Assembly: GCA_036345935.2 (NCBI GenBank) | Contig: JADWOT020000001.1 | Span: 2,531,258-2,595,257, forward strand | Origin: Taenia hydatigena | Lineage: Eukaryota; Platyhelminthes; Cestoda; Cyclophyllidea; Taeniidae | Direction: 5' to 3' | Length of the DNA stretch: 64,000 nucleotides | Part shown: piece by piece, positions 35,428 to 44,913 of the stretch | Layout of the letters: every line of letters starts with the position of its first letter | Position numbering within the stretch: position 1 is the stretch's first letter | Translations under genes and position numbers: made by a program | Notes under the pieces: generated by a model | What the model saw: the letters and a program-made list of their open reading frames with translations, nothing else | Databases searched by the model: none | What the model was told of the DNA's origin: nothing

Positions 35428-36442
35428 TCAATCCAAATCACTATGCCTCCAGTCCTGCGCGTATTCGCATTTATCGGAGTCTTCGTCATGCCCTGCGCTC
35501 CATGCAGCGTGGTACACATCACGCCTAAATCCACTATCCTCTCCTTCGTCCTTGTCACCCTCTTCGTGTTCCTCTTGCACTCCGTCTCCAACATGCTCAT
35601 TTCCATCCTCATTGTTCTCCGCGTTGTGTTCTTTAGCATAACCCTAGCCATTGTCATCGCCGCCTTCTATGTCCTTGTTGACACGCTCTTTTATAGCCTC
35701 ACATAATGCATTGTCTTCGTCATAGTACCCGTCGCCTTCTCCTTCTCCTTCTTCTTCTTCTTCTTCTTCTTCTTCTTCTTCTTCTTCTTCTTCTTTCTCT
35801 TCTTCTTCTTCTTTCATTCTTCTTCTTCTTCTTTCTTTCTTCTTCTTCCTCTTCCTTCTTTCTTCTTTTCTTCGTTCTTCCTCTTCTTCTTCTTCTTCTT
35901 CTTCTATTTCTTCTCTTCTTCTTTTCTTCTTCTGTCTTCTTTCTTCTTCTTCTTTCTTCTTCTTTCCTTATTCTTTTCTTCTTCTTCTTCTTCTTCTTTC
36001 TTCTCTTCTTCTTCTTCTTCTCTTCTTCTTCTTCTTCATTCTTCTTCTTTTCTTTCTTCTTCTTCTTCTTCTTCTTCTTCTTTCTTCTTCTTCTTCTTCT
36101 TCTTCTCTTCTTCTTCTTCTTCTTTCTTCTTCTTCTTCTTCTTTTCTTCTTCTTCTTTTTCTTCTTCTTCTTTCTTCTTCTCTATCTTCTTTTCTTCTTC
36201 TTTCTTCTTTCTTCTTCTTCTTCTCTCTCTTCTTCTTCTTCTATCTTCTTCTTCTTCTTCTTCTTCTTCTTCTTCTTCTTCTTCTTCTTCTTTCTTCTTC
36301 TCTTCTTCTTCTTCTTCTTCTTCTTCTTCTCTTCTTCTTCTTTTCTTCTTCTTCTTCTTCTTCTTCTTCTTCTTCTTCTTCTTCTTCTTCTTCTTCTTCT
36401 TCTTCTTCTTCTTCTTCTTCTTCTTCTTCTTCTTCTTCTTCT
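35428..36442 (-). pseudogene. Acidic gene J with hugely expanded Glu-coding tract (minus strand)
   Basis: Read on the minus strand, the (TTC)n tract is (GAA)n, coding Glu. It runs directly into an acidic reading frame: GEGEGDGYYDEDNALC, an in-frame TAG at 35644-35646, then EHNAENNEDGNEHVGDG, EEHEEGDKDEGEDSG, ending DWRHSDLD and TGA (35428-35430). AATAAA follows at 35253-35248. Composition and order match the acidic family. The tract contains frame-changing interruptions, and no signal peptide joins it upstream, so the gene is probably dead; the expansion may be the cause. Confidence 0.45.
35736..36442 (+). repeat. (TTC)n/(GAA)n microsatellite, about 700 bp
   Basis: Almost pure CTT/TTC units with scattered TTTC, CTC and TATC interruptions. 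A homopurine/homopyrimidine tract of this length can form triplex DNA (known for GAA/TTC). It begins exactly where homology with the related blocks at 55.3 and 61.6 kb stops. Confidence 0.97.
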
Positions 36443-36469
36443 CCTATCCTCACATTCGAGTTCGGTGAC

Positions 36470-36697
36470 ATGGAGCGTTTCGCCTTGAGTGCAAGGACAA
36501 TTGCATCCACCGTAAACAACTGGAATTGGTGCAGCGTTGAGGTGGTCATTCGTTTGACTGTGTTAGACGAAGCAAACTCATTCCGCATCACAAGCCACAC
36601 GGTCATCACGCCATGCGAAAGATGCGAGTTCACACATTGTACGTGTAAAAACGCACTCCACAATCTGTCGTCGCCTCAGGCTACAACAAGTGACTAG
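36470..36697 (+). CDS. Conserved small ORF with Cys motif, copy 1
   Basis: 75 codons, open in all three copies of the module. Carries NNWNWCSVEVVIRLTVLDEA and, later, PCERCEFTHCTCKNAL. The Cys spacing and the VEVVIRLTVL strand recall netrin-type/TIMP-like folds, but the piece is too short to assign. The opposite strand is also open over the same bases, so which strand (if any) codes is unresolved. It may be one exon. Confidence 0.25.
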   Translation: MERFALSARTIASTVNNWNWCSVEVVIRLTVLDEANSFRITSHTVITPCERCEFTHCTCKNALHNLSSPQATTSD

Positions 36698-37184
36698 AGC
36701 GAGATTTACCAAGTCCACAGAATTGTTGGGTCACCTGGTATCCGTGGTCATCGGCTGCAGTTTGTATCCAGTTGAGAGTTGGGATTGAATGCATTTACCA
36801 CCAGCCACCTTCGTGGATGGGGTAGTGAGGCGTGTGGTTGGGAGATGCTATGAGAGCTAACAGACTTTTGATTTTGTGCGAGAACCCATAAAATCAATGG
36901 CGGAGGGCTGATGGGTTAGCAGTAGACTTATATTGGCTAGTCAGTTATAAGTGTCACATCAAGCCAATTTGATGCCTGCAACGTCATTGAAATGGGAAAT
37001 CCAAAGTGCGAATCCAGTGGGGGGCGAATCGAAGAGAGCAGTGAAGGCGTACGTCGTTCGGTTTCGAATCCTTCGTTCATCAGTATATTCGCATGACCAC
37101 CACCGTTTGGACAGTCATGTGCTGCCTTCATTGTCTGTTCATACAATCCTCTGTTTTATAGAACCTCAAAAATTCACCTCTTCA

Positions 37185-37330
37185 TGCGTCCATCCATCCA
37201 TTTATTCAGCCGTCAACTTTCTCATCATTCCACCCATCCACCAATTCCCCTCTTCTTCCAACCATTTATCCACACCACCATCCTTCCACCCATCTATTCA
37301 TCTATCCATCCATCCATCCATCCAGCCACC
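37185..37330 (+). repeat. TCCA-rich tract upstream of gene E
   Basis: Imperfect CATCCATCC repeats about 150-300 bases ahead of the E promoter. Confidence 0.7.
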
Positions 37331-37478
37331 TCTCCCTCCAACAATTCATTTCTGTTTTCTCCACCCAGTTGTCATTTGTTAATAGGTAAATTGCATTGTT
37401 AATGTGCAAACATGCAACTTCATTACGCGTGACGTTTCTCGCCACTTTAACCAACTCTTGATACCTTCTCGTGCAATG

Positions 37479-37505
37479 GGTCAAGGCCAACCCAACCTAT
37501 ATAAG
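37479..37505 (+). promoter_or_regulatory. Core promoter of gene E
   Basis: GGTCAAGGCCA (half-site 37481-37489), 7 nt, CTATATAAG (37497-37505). The E ATG follows at 37508, leaving no room for a normal 5' UTR. Confidence 0.7.
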
Positions 37506-37507
37506 AC

Positions 37508-37801
37508 ATGAAGTCGCCGTTCAACTTCATCGCTCTCTTCATCGTCGTGTTTGCTGTGGTTTGGGTTAACGCCAGACCCAGTTTCACTCTCGCTGCTACT
37601 GATTCGAAGATGGATGTGAGAGCAAAAGGGAATGAAGATGAAAAGAAGGAGGGCTACAAAGCTAACCATGATGAAAAGTTTGGCGGCGACGAAGTGCGTG
37701 GGAACAAGTCTGATGAAGGAGGCGATGAGGAGCACAATGTTGGGGAGTACGACTACAGGTGGCACTACAAGGAAGGAATGATGGTCGAAATTCCTTTCTA
37801 G
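37508..37801 (+). CDS. Secreted acidic protein E, promoter-proximal deletion
   Basis: 97 residues. Signal peptide: MKSPFNFIALFIVVFAVVWV, cleaved about after NA. Mature part is Lys/Glu/Asp-rich (NEDEKKEGYKANHDEKFGGD), then DEEHNVGEYDYRWHYKEG and MMVEIPF. Paralogue of F (62669): the start region and signal peptide are nearly identical. The ATG lies 3 bases after the TATA box. F keeps roughly 45-50 bases there, so E has lost its 5' UTR and initiation about 30 bp below the TATA would skip this ATG. The coding frame is intact, but expression is doubtful. A second copy of the C-terminal motif (DEEHKGEEHDYGWYFEEE) lies just downstream at about 37930-38000. Confidence 0.6.
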   Translation: MKSPFNFIALFIVVFAVVWVNARPSFTLAATDSKMDVRAKGNEDEKKEGYKANHDEKFGGDEVRGNKSDEGGDEEHNVGEYDYRWHYKEGMMVEIPF

Positions 37802-38065
37802 AATCCTCACCAACTTTCAATTCTCTTCGGGTACCGGAGCGTACTGGCTTAAGTCCTCCTCTTAATACCAACTGCAGTTGTACTACGAGGCAATGATAAA
37901 GTCCCTAGACCCGATTTTGAAAAAGGAGACGACGAGGAGCACAAGGGCGAGGAACACGACTACGGTTGGTACTTCGAGGAGGAATTAGGCCGGTACGCCC
38001 CAGTAGCCATAGCGAATTGAAAGTTGATGAGGAGTGTAGGAAGAAATGATGGTCGAAATTCCTCG
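37778..38065. repeat. Inverted repeat within direct repeats downstream of E
   Basis: ATGATGGTCGAAATTCCT occurs at about 37778 and again at about 38047. Inside them, CCTCACCAACTTTCAATTC (about 37806) is matched inverted by GAATTGAAAGTTGATGAGG (about 38015). The enclosed segment carries a second version of the E C-terminus. Either a local duplication/inversion or a small element with terminal inverted repeats. Confidence 0.55.
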
Positions 38066-38069
38066 TCCT

Positions 38070-39120
38070 TTCACATAACTATGTAACTTGTCGCGATTAT
38101 TTCTTTGCAAATAAAAGAGGAGCTAGTAAAACGACTTTTGTTGCAATAAGGTTGGGTGGTTGGGATGTGTTGGAAAGGGAGGTTGGTGATGTGAAAGGCG
38201 TGAGTATTGGAGAGCACCCTCGAGGTAGGCAATGGTAGGAGGTGTGGGATGTTGTCTAGAAACATGCATTGGAGCTGATGTTAGTGCGTGGATCGATGCC
38301 GCATCCATCGCGGATGCGTTAATTTGTCTATCAATCTTGCATCCGTACATAATCACCCACACACACATCCAAACATGCATATTAGCCCGACCCGACCCGA
38401 TCCGACCGGAGTCATTAACTCCATTCATTTTCCCACACAGGCATTCATCCTGTACGCAACCAATGTCCCTCTCTCTGAGTGTTCTTCAATCTCTTTATTC
38501 ATTCATTCATCCATTTCCCTGTCCATCCCTCTTCCAGTACAAACCATTGATTTACCCACCCACGTCTGTCCCGTGTCCATTCCTCCACTCACCTTTCAAT
38601 CCATCCATCCATCTAGCTCTGCATTTCCATATTCACTTCTTTTTCTTTCATCCATTTATCCATCCACACATCGTTGTGCAGGCTACAAAATTTAAAATTC
38701 ACCTCCTTCAGTGGAGTGCTTCTGAGGCACCACAAGTACACACAAGCTAATTTGGGTGGAGAATACTCGCAGACAACCTCGAACAGTAACTGCATTGAAT
38801 GTGGTTGATGTGGAATGGCAAAATGGTCTGGTGAACCCTGTTAGGTTTCCAGTCTTTCCTAACCCTCTCTCTATAGGCTAAGCGCGTTTAAAGTCAAGTC
38901 GCCTCTTTTGATAAAGAGATACAAAGACGAAACAATCGAATCTCTCCTCCTCACTTTTCTTCACTCCTCTACATTCAAGGCCATTTCTTATTTTACTTAT
39001 ATTTTGTTTAGTTCAATGCACTGTTGCCCTCACCTGAAACCATTGGCCGTAACATTTCTGCACCATTTCACCAAATGGAGACACCTTCTCCCACCCTCGG
39101 TCAAGGCCAATTGTGCGTGC
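38070..39120 (+). repeat. E/G intergenic module, copy 1
   Basis: Matches 62975-63998 in the same orientation at high identity. Its first ~170 bases also match 61340-61510. Contains a TCCA-rich tract (about 38480-38670) and the half-site of the G promoter. Confidence 0.85.
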
Positions 39121-39135
39121 ACATGATGCAGCAAA
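39099..39135 (+). promoter_or_regulatory. Promoter of pseudogene G, TATA lost
   Basis: CGGTCAAGGCCA (half-site 39101-39109) is intact. Where F has CTATATATGATGCAGCAAAT, G has GTGCACATGATGCAGCAAAT, so the TATA box is gone. Confidence 0.6.
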
Positions 39136-39167
39136 TAAGAACGTTTTTCATCTCAAGTGCAAGGATG

Positions 39168-39400
39168 ATGAATTAGTGCACCTTTAGCACACTCTCCATC
39201 GTCGTGTGTGTTGTTTTGATCAGGACTGTGCCTAATCCAACTCTCACTGCCAAGGCTGCATTGAAAAGAGGAAGTAAAGGCGACGCTGGGATGGAACGCA
39301 TTTCTCCAATGAAGAAGTGTGGGACGGGATGGGTGAAGATGAAAAGGGCAAGCAGGAGGAGGACCGAGACGTGTACACGTGTGTGTGTGGAGTAGATTGA
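39168..39400 (+). pseudogene. Broken secreted acidic gene G (E/F paralogue)
   Basis: Aligns with the E/F start region (CTCTCCATCGTCGTGTGTGT matches the F signal-peptide codons), but the ATG at 39168 is followed by AAT TAG. The remainder (VVLIRTVPNPTLTAKAA) keeps the outline of a signal peptide and mature start, then turns basic rather than acidic. TATA loss plus nonsense codon make it dead. An AATAAA at about 39675 may be the old 3' end. Confidence 0.5.
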
Positions 39401-40138
39401 TAAGGTGATAGGTTTGAAGAAGTTCTCATCCAAGGATGTGGACGACACAATGTATCGTCAGCGAATGGTGGCTGAAAAGTGGCTGACATGTGCCTTCAAC
39501 AAAGACCCGTTTGTCCTCCTGACTGGGTGGGGAATAATGTGCGCGTCTGTACTTCTAGTTACCCTAAACTACTTCTGTCCTTCGCACTTTGATCCAGTTA
39601 CAATTAAACTAACTCTCCTACTTAAACACGATTGTAAAGTACTTTTTAATATTCTTCCAGTTGGTTCGGCTGCAATAAAGTGTTAACTATAACCAAGAGG
39701 GAAGGATGGAGTAACCTCGTCTTAGACATGCCTAGGGATTTCTCCCTCTGCCTTCCCTTTTCTTCCACCACTCTCGGTATGAGATAACTGAATTTTCTTA
39801 TGCATCTTTATTGTATTAGATGAAACAGTAAGTAGGCAGCGTATTATAAGCAATTAGTATGCTGGACTGCTCGTACGGAATCGGAATGTCAATTCCCGCT
39901 GTGCGGAGTGGTGATGGTGATGAAATGCTGGGAGGTAATCTCCATCAGGGATGCATAAGGGGAGAGGACGGTGTATGCAGAAGACGCGACATATCTTCCG
40001 CGAAATTTGGCCAACGGGCGATAGACATCTCCTCCTATCGTGGACCTGCTTATCAGGCTTCATCTGACTGAGTGTTTGGGCGTGCAATTTCCCCTCTGTT
40101 GAGACCAGTATCTTGATGTTAACCACCCCCTGATCAGG

Positions 40139-40265
40139 TTCTTTCTGCGATTTTGAAAGAAGTCTACTAATTTCGTTCAAATACAACTTACTAACAGAAG
40201 GAGGTGTTTTGTTTTCTGCTAAGAGTTTGAGTACCACCTGAATAAAGTAAGAAACGTGGAGTTCC
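40139..40265 (-). other. 127-bp segment present only in copy 2, coding-like on minus strand
   Basis: Absent from copy 1. On the minus strand it contains TTTCTTACTTTATTCAG, a good acceptor, followed by an open stretch VVLKLLAENKTPPSVSKLYL then NEISRLLSKSQKEPDQ. It looks like a helical protein exon. Either copy 1 deleted it, or copy 2 gained it. Unrecognised. Confidence 0.35.
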
Positions 40266-40730
40266 GGTAGGCATTTCCAAGGGTTAGGAGGCACTGGTCA
40301 GAGTCACGGCAACGTTAGGACCGTTACTTTTTGAAGATCAGCATCCATTCATCTACGCATTCCTACATTCATTCCGTGCTTATTCATTCCGCAACAATCC
40401 ATCCCTATCCACCCTATTTCTATCCATCCACCCATCCCTCCATCCATCCGTCCCTCCCTACATACATCCATCCTGCAATCCATTCACTCACCTACCACCC
40501 ATTCATTTATCCATCCTGATTCCCTCAAATGCCAGCCCGTTCGTTTTGTACCCATCTAGATGCATATGCACTCGTCCCTTCATTAAAGCCTTGACCCACT
40601 TCTCTATTCATGGGCATGCTCTGTGCTCAAACCTGTTACTTTCGTAAGGACTTTTGAACTCTTTCATATCACCACCCCACAAGTCATCTGATGCAACACT
40701 AATAGGCAGAAAATCTGTTCCAACAGGCGA

Positions 40731-40755
40731 TCGAGGCCTCTCTCACCTACATAAG
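40731..40755 (+). promoter_or_regulatory. Core promoter of gene A2
   Basis: Same as A1: TCGAGGCCT (40731-40739), 7 nt, CTACATAAG (40747-40755). Confidence 0.55.
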
Positions 40756-40795
40756 CTGCGGCGAGATGTGGTCTCCCTCTAGCAAAAGTCCAAGC

Positions 40796-42238
40796 ATGAG
40801 GAGTAAGCACTGCGTCCTCACTCTCTTTATCGCCTTCTTTGCTGTTTGTGGAGTCGCCAAACCTACTGGACACCATGAGGAAGTTGATGGCAACCCACAC
40901 AAATCAGAGCATTCAAAATTGAAGCTGTCCTGTCCAGTGAAATTTGGCGACTATATCATTAACGAAAGTAACTGTGAAGTGGATTGTTGTGGAATTATTG
41001 CCAAGGGAGTGGTAGATTGCAGAGGTGGTGGCAACTGTGATGGTGAGAAAGGTTTGGAAGGATTCCGTGATGATGGATGCATCGGTGCTGGGAACAGAGG
41101 AGACGAGTGGACTGTGGATGTGGAAGGAGGGAGAAAATTGGAGAAAGGAGTGGGTGTGAGTGAAGAAGGAGGAGAGGAAGAGGAAGACAAAGTTGGCTGT
41201 AGATCTGCACGTGATGAACACTTTGATAGTGACAAGAATAACTACGAAAAACCAAAAAACCTTTGTGATAAGGAAGTAGAGAAGTACGTCAAAGGACATG
41301 CGGATAAAAGGAAGGAAAATGAAAATGGATTTTCGAATAATAAAGACGATGGAAATTTTGAATATGGGAATGAATTAGAGGAGGAGAAGCACAAAGGAAA
41401 TGGACATGAGGGTGAAAATATGCACGAAGGACGCTTTGGTATAAAAGGCGTAGACAGAGAATACAGAGAAGAGCAAAGTGGACGTGAAGGTGTCGAGAAA
41501 AATGAAGGACACCTTCGTATAGAAGACGTCGACGAAGAAAGTGAAGACGAAGAGGTTGGACGTAAAGATGACAAAAGGAACGATGAATGGCTTAGAATCG
41601 AAGACGTGGACGAAGAAAGTGAAGACGAGGGAGACGGACGGAAGGGTGACGGGAGGAATGAAGGACAACTTCGTATAGAAGACTTAGACGAAGAAATGGA
41701 AGACGAGGGAGACGGACGTGAAGTTGACGAGAAAAATGAAGGAAACCTTCGTATAGAAGACTTCGACGAAGAAAGTGAAGACAAAGAGGATGGACGTAAA
41801 GATGACGAGAGGAACGATGAATGGCTTGGTATCGAAGATGTCGACGAAGGAATCGAAGACGGGGGAGACGAACGCGATGATTTCGTCAAGAACGAAGGGC
41901 GACTAGGTATCAATTACATCGACGAGGTTATCGATGACAAAAATGAACGCGAAAATGGCGATAGGGATGATGGTGTAGACAATCAAATCGAAAGCATGAT
42001 TAATGGACATGAAGTTGCTGACATGCTCGTTGTACAACTTGGTAGGGAAGACGTCGACGGCAAAATAGTAGACAGAGGAATTGGACCCGAAAGTGGAATT
42101 AGGAGCAGACGGAGCATTGTTATGGGAGACGTTGATGTTGACGACGATTTTGAGAAGCACACCCAGGTGAATCGATTGTGGAGGTCAGGTTTGTCAGATG
42201 AAAAGTGGGACAGTGTGGTGGGATCTGGCTCACGTTAA
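40796..42238 (+). CDS. Secreted polyacidic repeat protein A2
   Basis: 480 residues from the preferred ATG at 40796 (an in-frame ATG at 40766 lies too close to the TATA box). Near-identical to A1: same signal peptide, same N-terminal Cys segment, same seven 26-residue acidic repeats (41435-41980). Differences are scattered substitutions, mostly within acidic or polar residues; one adds a Cys (NLCDKE for NPYDKE). After DSVV the proteins part: A2 ends GSGSR and stops, whereas A1 runs on for about 33 unrelated residues. That both long frames stayed open after duplication supports coding. Function unknown. Confidence 0.73.
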   Translation: MRSKHCVLTLFIAFFAVCGVAKPTGHHEEVDGNPHKSEHSKLKLSCPVKFGDYIINESNCEVDCCGIIAKGVVDCRGGGNCDGEKGLEGFRDDGCIGAGNRGDEWTVDVEGGRKLEKGVGVSEEGGEEEEDKVGCRSARDEHFDSDKNNYEKPKNLCDKEVEKYVKGHADKRKENENGFSNNKDDGNFEYGNELEEEKHKGNGHEGENMHEGRFGIKGVDREYREEQSGREGVEKNEGHLRIEDVDEESEDEEVGRKDDKRNDEWLRIEDVDEESEDEGDGRKGDGRNEGQLRIEDLDEEMEDEGDGREVDEKNEGNLRIEDFDEESEDKEDGRKDDERNDEWLGIEDVDEGIEDGGDERDDFVKNEGRLGINYIDEVIDDKNERENGDRDDGVDNQIESMINGHEVADMLVVQLGREDVDGKIVDRGIGPESGIRSRRSIVMGDVDVDDDFEKHTQVNRLWRSGLSDEKWDSVVGSGSR

Positions 42239-42239
42239 C

Positions 42240-43050
42240 GGCGAAGAGAAGTGCAACTCTCCTTTTTACGCAGTTTGTGCATTTGGATGTTCGGAGATGT
42301 CTGCAGTGCTCCATTTTTAATCCAAAATCTAAGTGCCCCAGAGTGATCTGGAGACTGATCCAGACTTCAAGTGTGTTAACAAGCGGTGTAATGTGGGGAG
42401 TCGTTCAAATTAATAGGGATGCACCAGTGTCTCCACCACTGGGATGGGAGGTGCGTGTGCCCACCCATCAAATTTCACCCAGTTGAAACGTGCAAGTCTG
42501 CATAAAAGAAGCCCACATTGCATTCTCAATTCTCTCGATGTCGCGGCTTTGCAACTCCACTGGGTGCAAACCCACCCACACAAACACTTTATTCAATTCG
42601 TCTATTCTCATTTAAATCAAGCACATTACTGAGCCCAAACTAACGCCAATTAGCAGGCATTAGAAATAAGGCATTTGGTTTAGATGACGTAGGCATATAC
42701 TGATGGCCATTAGCACAAACAGCGGAAGAAGAAACCACAGAAAGCACATCAGCACAACGTACGCGTAAGACCGTGACTTGTGATGCAGTGCCTACTTAAT
42801 GACTTCAGTAGCACGGCTCGCCCATCAAAGAAGGCGACAGACGTCGGTGCCTCTATTAAATTTATGCACTCACCTGCACTAAGTTTTCAAGTGGCAAAAC
42901 GAGATGCACACCACTGTTTCTCTCTGCAAAGCCTTCCTTTCTCAAGCTTAAAAATTGACCTTCTTGTCAATCATTGTTACCAACTAATGAGGAAGGAGGT
43001 GAGGGGAAGGATGGCGAGAGGAGAATCTCTACCATTGATGTGCACATGTT
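42240..43050 (+). repeat. Dispersed repeat R1, copy e
   Basis: Directly follows A2. Matches 23990-24500 and, less well, 10870-11250. No gene seen. Confidence 0.55.
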
Positions 43051-43818
43051 AAGTTATTGACCGCTAGCCATGCCCTCATTATCTAACAAGGGACAAAGGA
43101 CTGAGGTGCACTGCATTAACCGATGACAATGCGCCTCACAGTCCACCCACATCACGTGACGAATTGTAGGGTCGACCATGCTAGAGAATAAAATCGTAGT
43201 AGGTGACGGCTTTTGTAATCCTATATTCTCTACAGGAAGAACTTGGTGTTGGTGGAGTAGGTCACTACACAGAAGTGCGTTTTGCTGCAATTTTCGGGGA
43301 AAAATTCGCCTATAGGCCTGTTGCTTGACTCGCCCGCCAGACTACGCTTAGTCATTGTCAATGGCAGGTGGACTGGCAGTCGCCTTAAGTCTGGAGCCAA
43401 TCAAATCGCCGCAAACGCCAGAATAGCAACAACCGCTGTCTCCATCATTCAGTCAGGTGTCGCGTACACACACACACGCACACGCACACAAATGCCGTAC
43501 GCACGCGTCTTGCTTACTCATACGCGGTCGGTGACAAGGTCATCCGTCGTGCTGTCGTCCTCTCCCTCCATAGACTACTCGCTCAACTTCGTCCCCTGAG
43601 GAGCAAGCCTTCATGTAGTTGGCCGCTAAAATCAGATATTTTAACCGAACTGACACACGCAGTGGTGAAGTGGTGGATTAGGGAAGGAAGTCACTGCTTG
43701 TGGAATCGGAAAGAGTAGGAGGGGTGTTGAACGGAGTTGTGACATGACCTCTCGAGGCTAAAAGTGCTTGTAATGCAAATGGGACCTTCACGGAGGATGG
43801 GCGAAGGAGGTTTGGGTC
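43051..43818. other. Intergenic stretch
   Basis: No gene seen; a short (CA)n run lies at about 43469-43490. Confidence 0.45.
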
Positions 43819-44470
43819 ATCCATCCATCCATCCATCCATCCATCCATCCATCCATCCATCCATCCATCCATCCATCCATCCATCCATCCATCCATCCAT
43901 CCATCCATCCATCCATCCATCCATCCATCCATCCATCCATCCAATCCATCCATCCATCATCCATCCATCCATCCATCATTCCATCCATCCATCCATCCAT
44001 CCATCCATCCATCCATCCATCCATCCATCCATCCATCCATACCATCCATCCATCCATCCATCCATCCATCCATCCATCCATCCATCCATCCATCCATCCA
44101 TCCATCCATTCCAATCATCCATCCATCCATTCCATCCATCCATCCATCCATCCATCATCCATCCATCCATCCATCATCCATCCATCCACCATCCATCCAT
44201 CCATCCATCCATCCATCCATCCATCCATCCATCCATCCATCCATCCATCCATCATCCATCAATCCATCCATCCATCCATCCATCCAATCATCCATCCATC
44301 CATCCATCCAATCACCCATCCATCCATCCATCCATCCATTCCATCCATCCATCCATCCATCCATCCATCCATCCATCCATCCATCCATCCATCCATCCAT
44401 CCATCCATCCATCCATCCATCCATCCATCCATCCATCCATCCATCCATCCATCCATCCATCCATCCATCC
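43819..44470 (+). repeat. (TCCA)n tetranucleotide array, about 650 bp
   Basis: Long pure runs of CATC units with a few one- to three-base slips. It is the extreme form of the TCCA tracts found ahead of the acidic genes. Confidence 0.98.
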
Positions 44471-44799
44471 CCCAACCTGTCCTCTGTCCTCCATCTTTCC
44501 CTCTTTCCATGCAGCCTAGCAAACATCCCATTCCCACACATTCATCCACCTATTTCTTCCTTCATTCCTCTCTCCATCCAAATGCCTTCCATTCACTCCT
44601 CCCACCATAAATACCGATTTGTGCCCCTTTTTTTAATTTTTCATCCATTTTGCACTTCGAACAATACATACGCTAGAATCTGACCTCTAGTCTTTCATCA
44701 TTCACAGCAGCCTTCTCTCATTATCCACAATGGTTGTTCTTTCGCCCACGCAACTGCCTGCACAACGTGGCAAACCTCTGTCAAGACAGACAGAACACA

Positions 44800-44913
44800 A
44801 TGAATCTGCATCACTTCAGTGCTCTCTTCGGCGTGCCAAATGCTGTGTTAAAATTAGACCTGCAGGACACCGCGGAGAGGCGGATGACTGTCACATATTG
44901 TAAACACTATTGA
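44800..44913 (+). pseudogene. Remnant of an E/F-type signal-peptide start
   Basis: TCAAGACAGACAG, then ATGAATCTGCATCACTTCAG and GCTCTCTTC, recall the E promoter-to-signal-peptide segment (TCAAGG, ATGAA, CACTTCA/GCTCTCTTC). The frame runs 37 codons and stops; no acidic part follows in frame. It lies just after the TCCA array, as E and F do. Weak but position-consistent. Confidence 0.3.

Larger units (their letters stand above)
36443..37430 (+). repeat. E/F module front half, copy 1
   Basis: About 1 kb, matching 61585-62548 in the same orientation and 54363-55335 inverted, all at high identity. Contains the conserved open frame at 36470-36697, a TCCA-rich tract and the approach to the E promoter. 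Confidence 0.85.
39889..42225 (+). repeat. Segmental duplication, copy 2 (A-gene block)
   Basis: Counterpart of 1420-3624. Gene starts are offset by 38601 bases. Includes the tail of the broken gene seen at 1420-1605, a TCCA tract (about 40345-40540), the promoter and gene A2. Confidence 0.85.

Noticed and set aside
35225..35641. 138-codon plus-strand frame
   Set aside because: Antisense shadow of the acidic J frame, which has a matching stop and AATAAA on the minus strand.
35706..36488. 260-codon Leu/Phe/Ser frame on the plus strand over the TTC array
   Set aside because: Pure microsatellite translation; the acidic frame lies on the other strand.
43819..44470. CRISPR-like array
   Set aside because: Tandem tetranucleotides without spacers in a eukaryotic context.
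43788..44549. Frames reading WMDGWMDG or HPSIHPSI in the TCCA array
   Set aside because: Tetranucleotide repeat read in every frame; no gene features.
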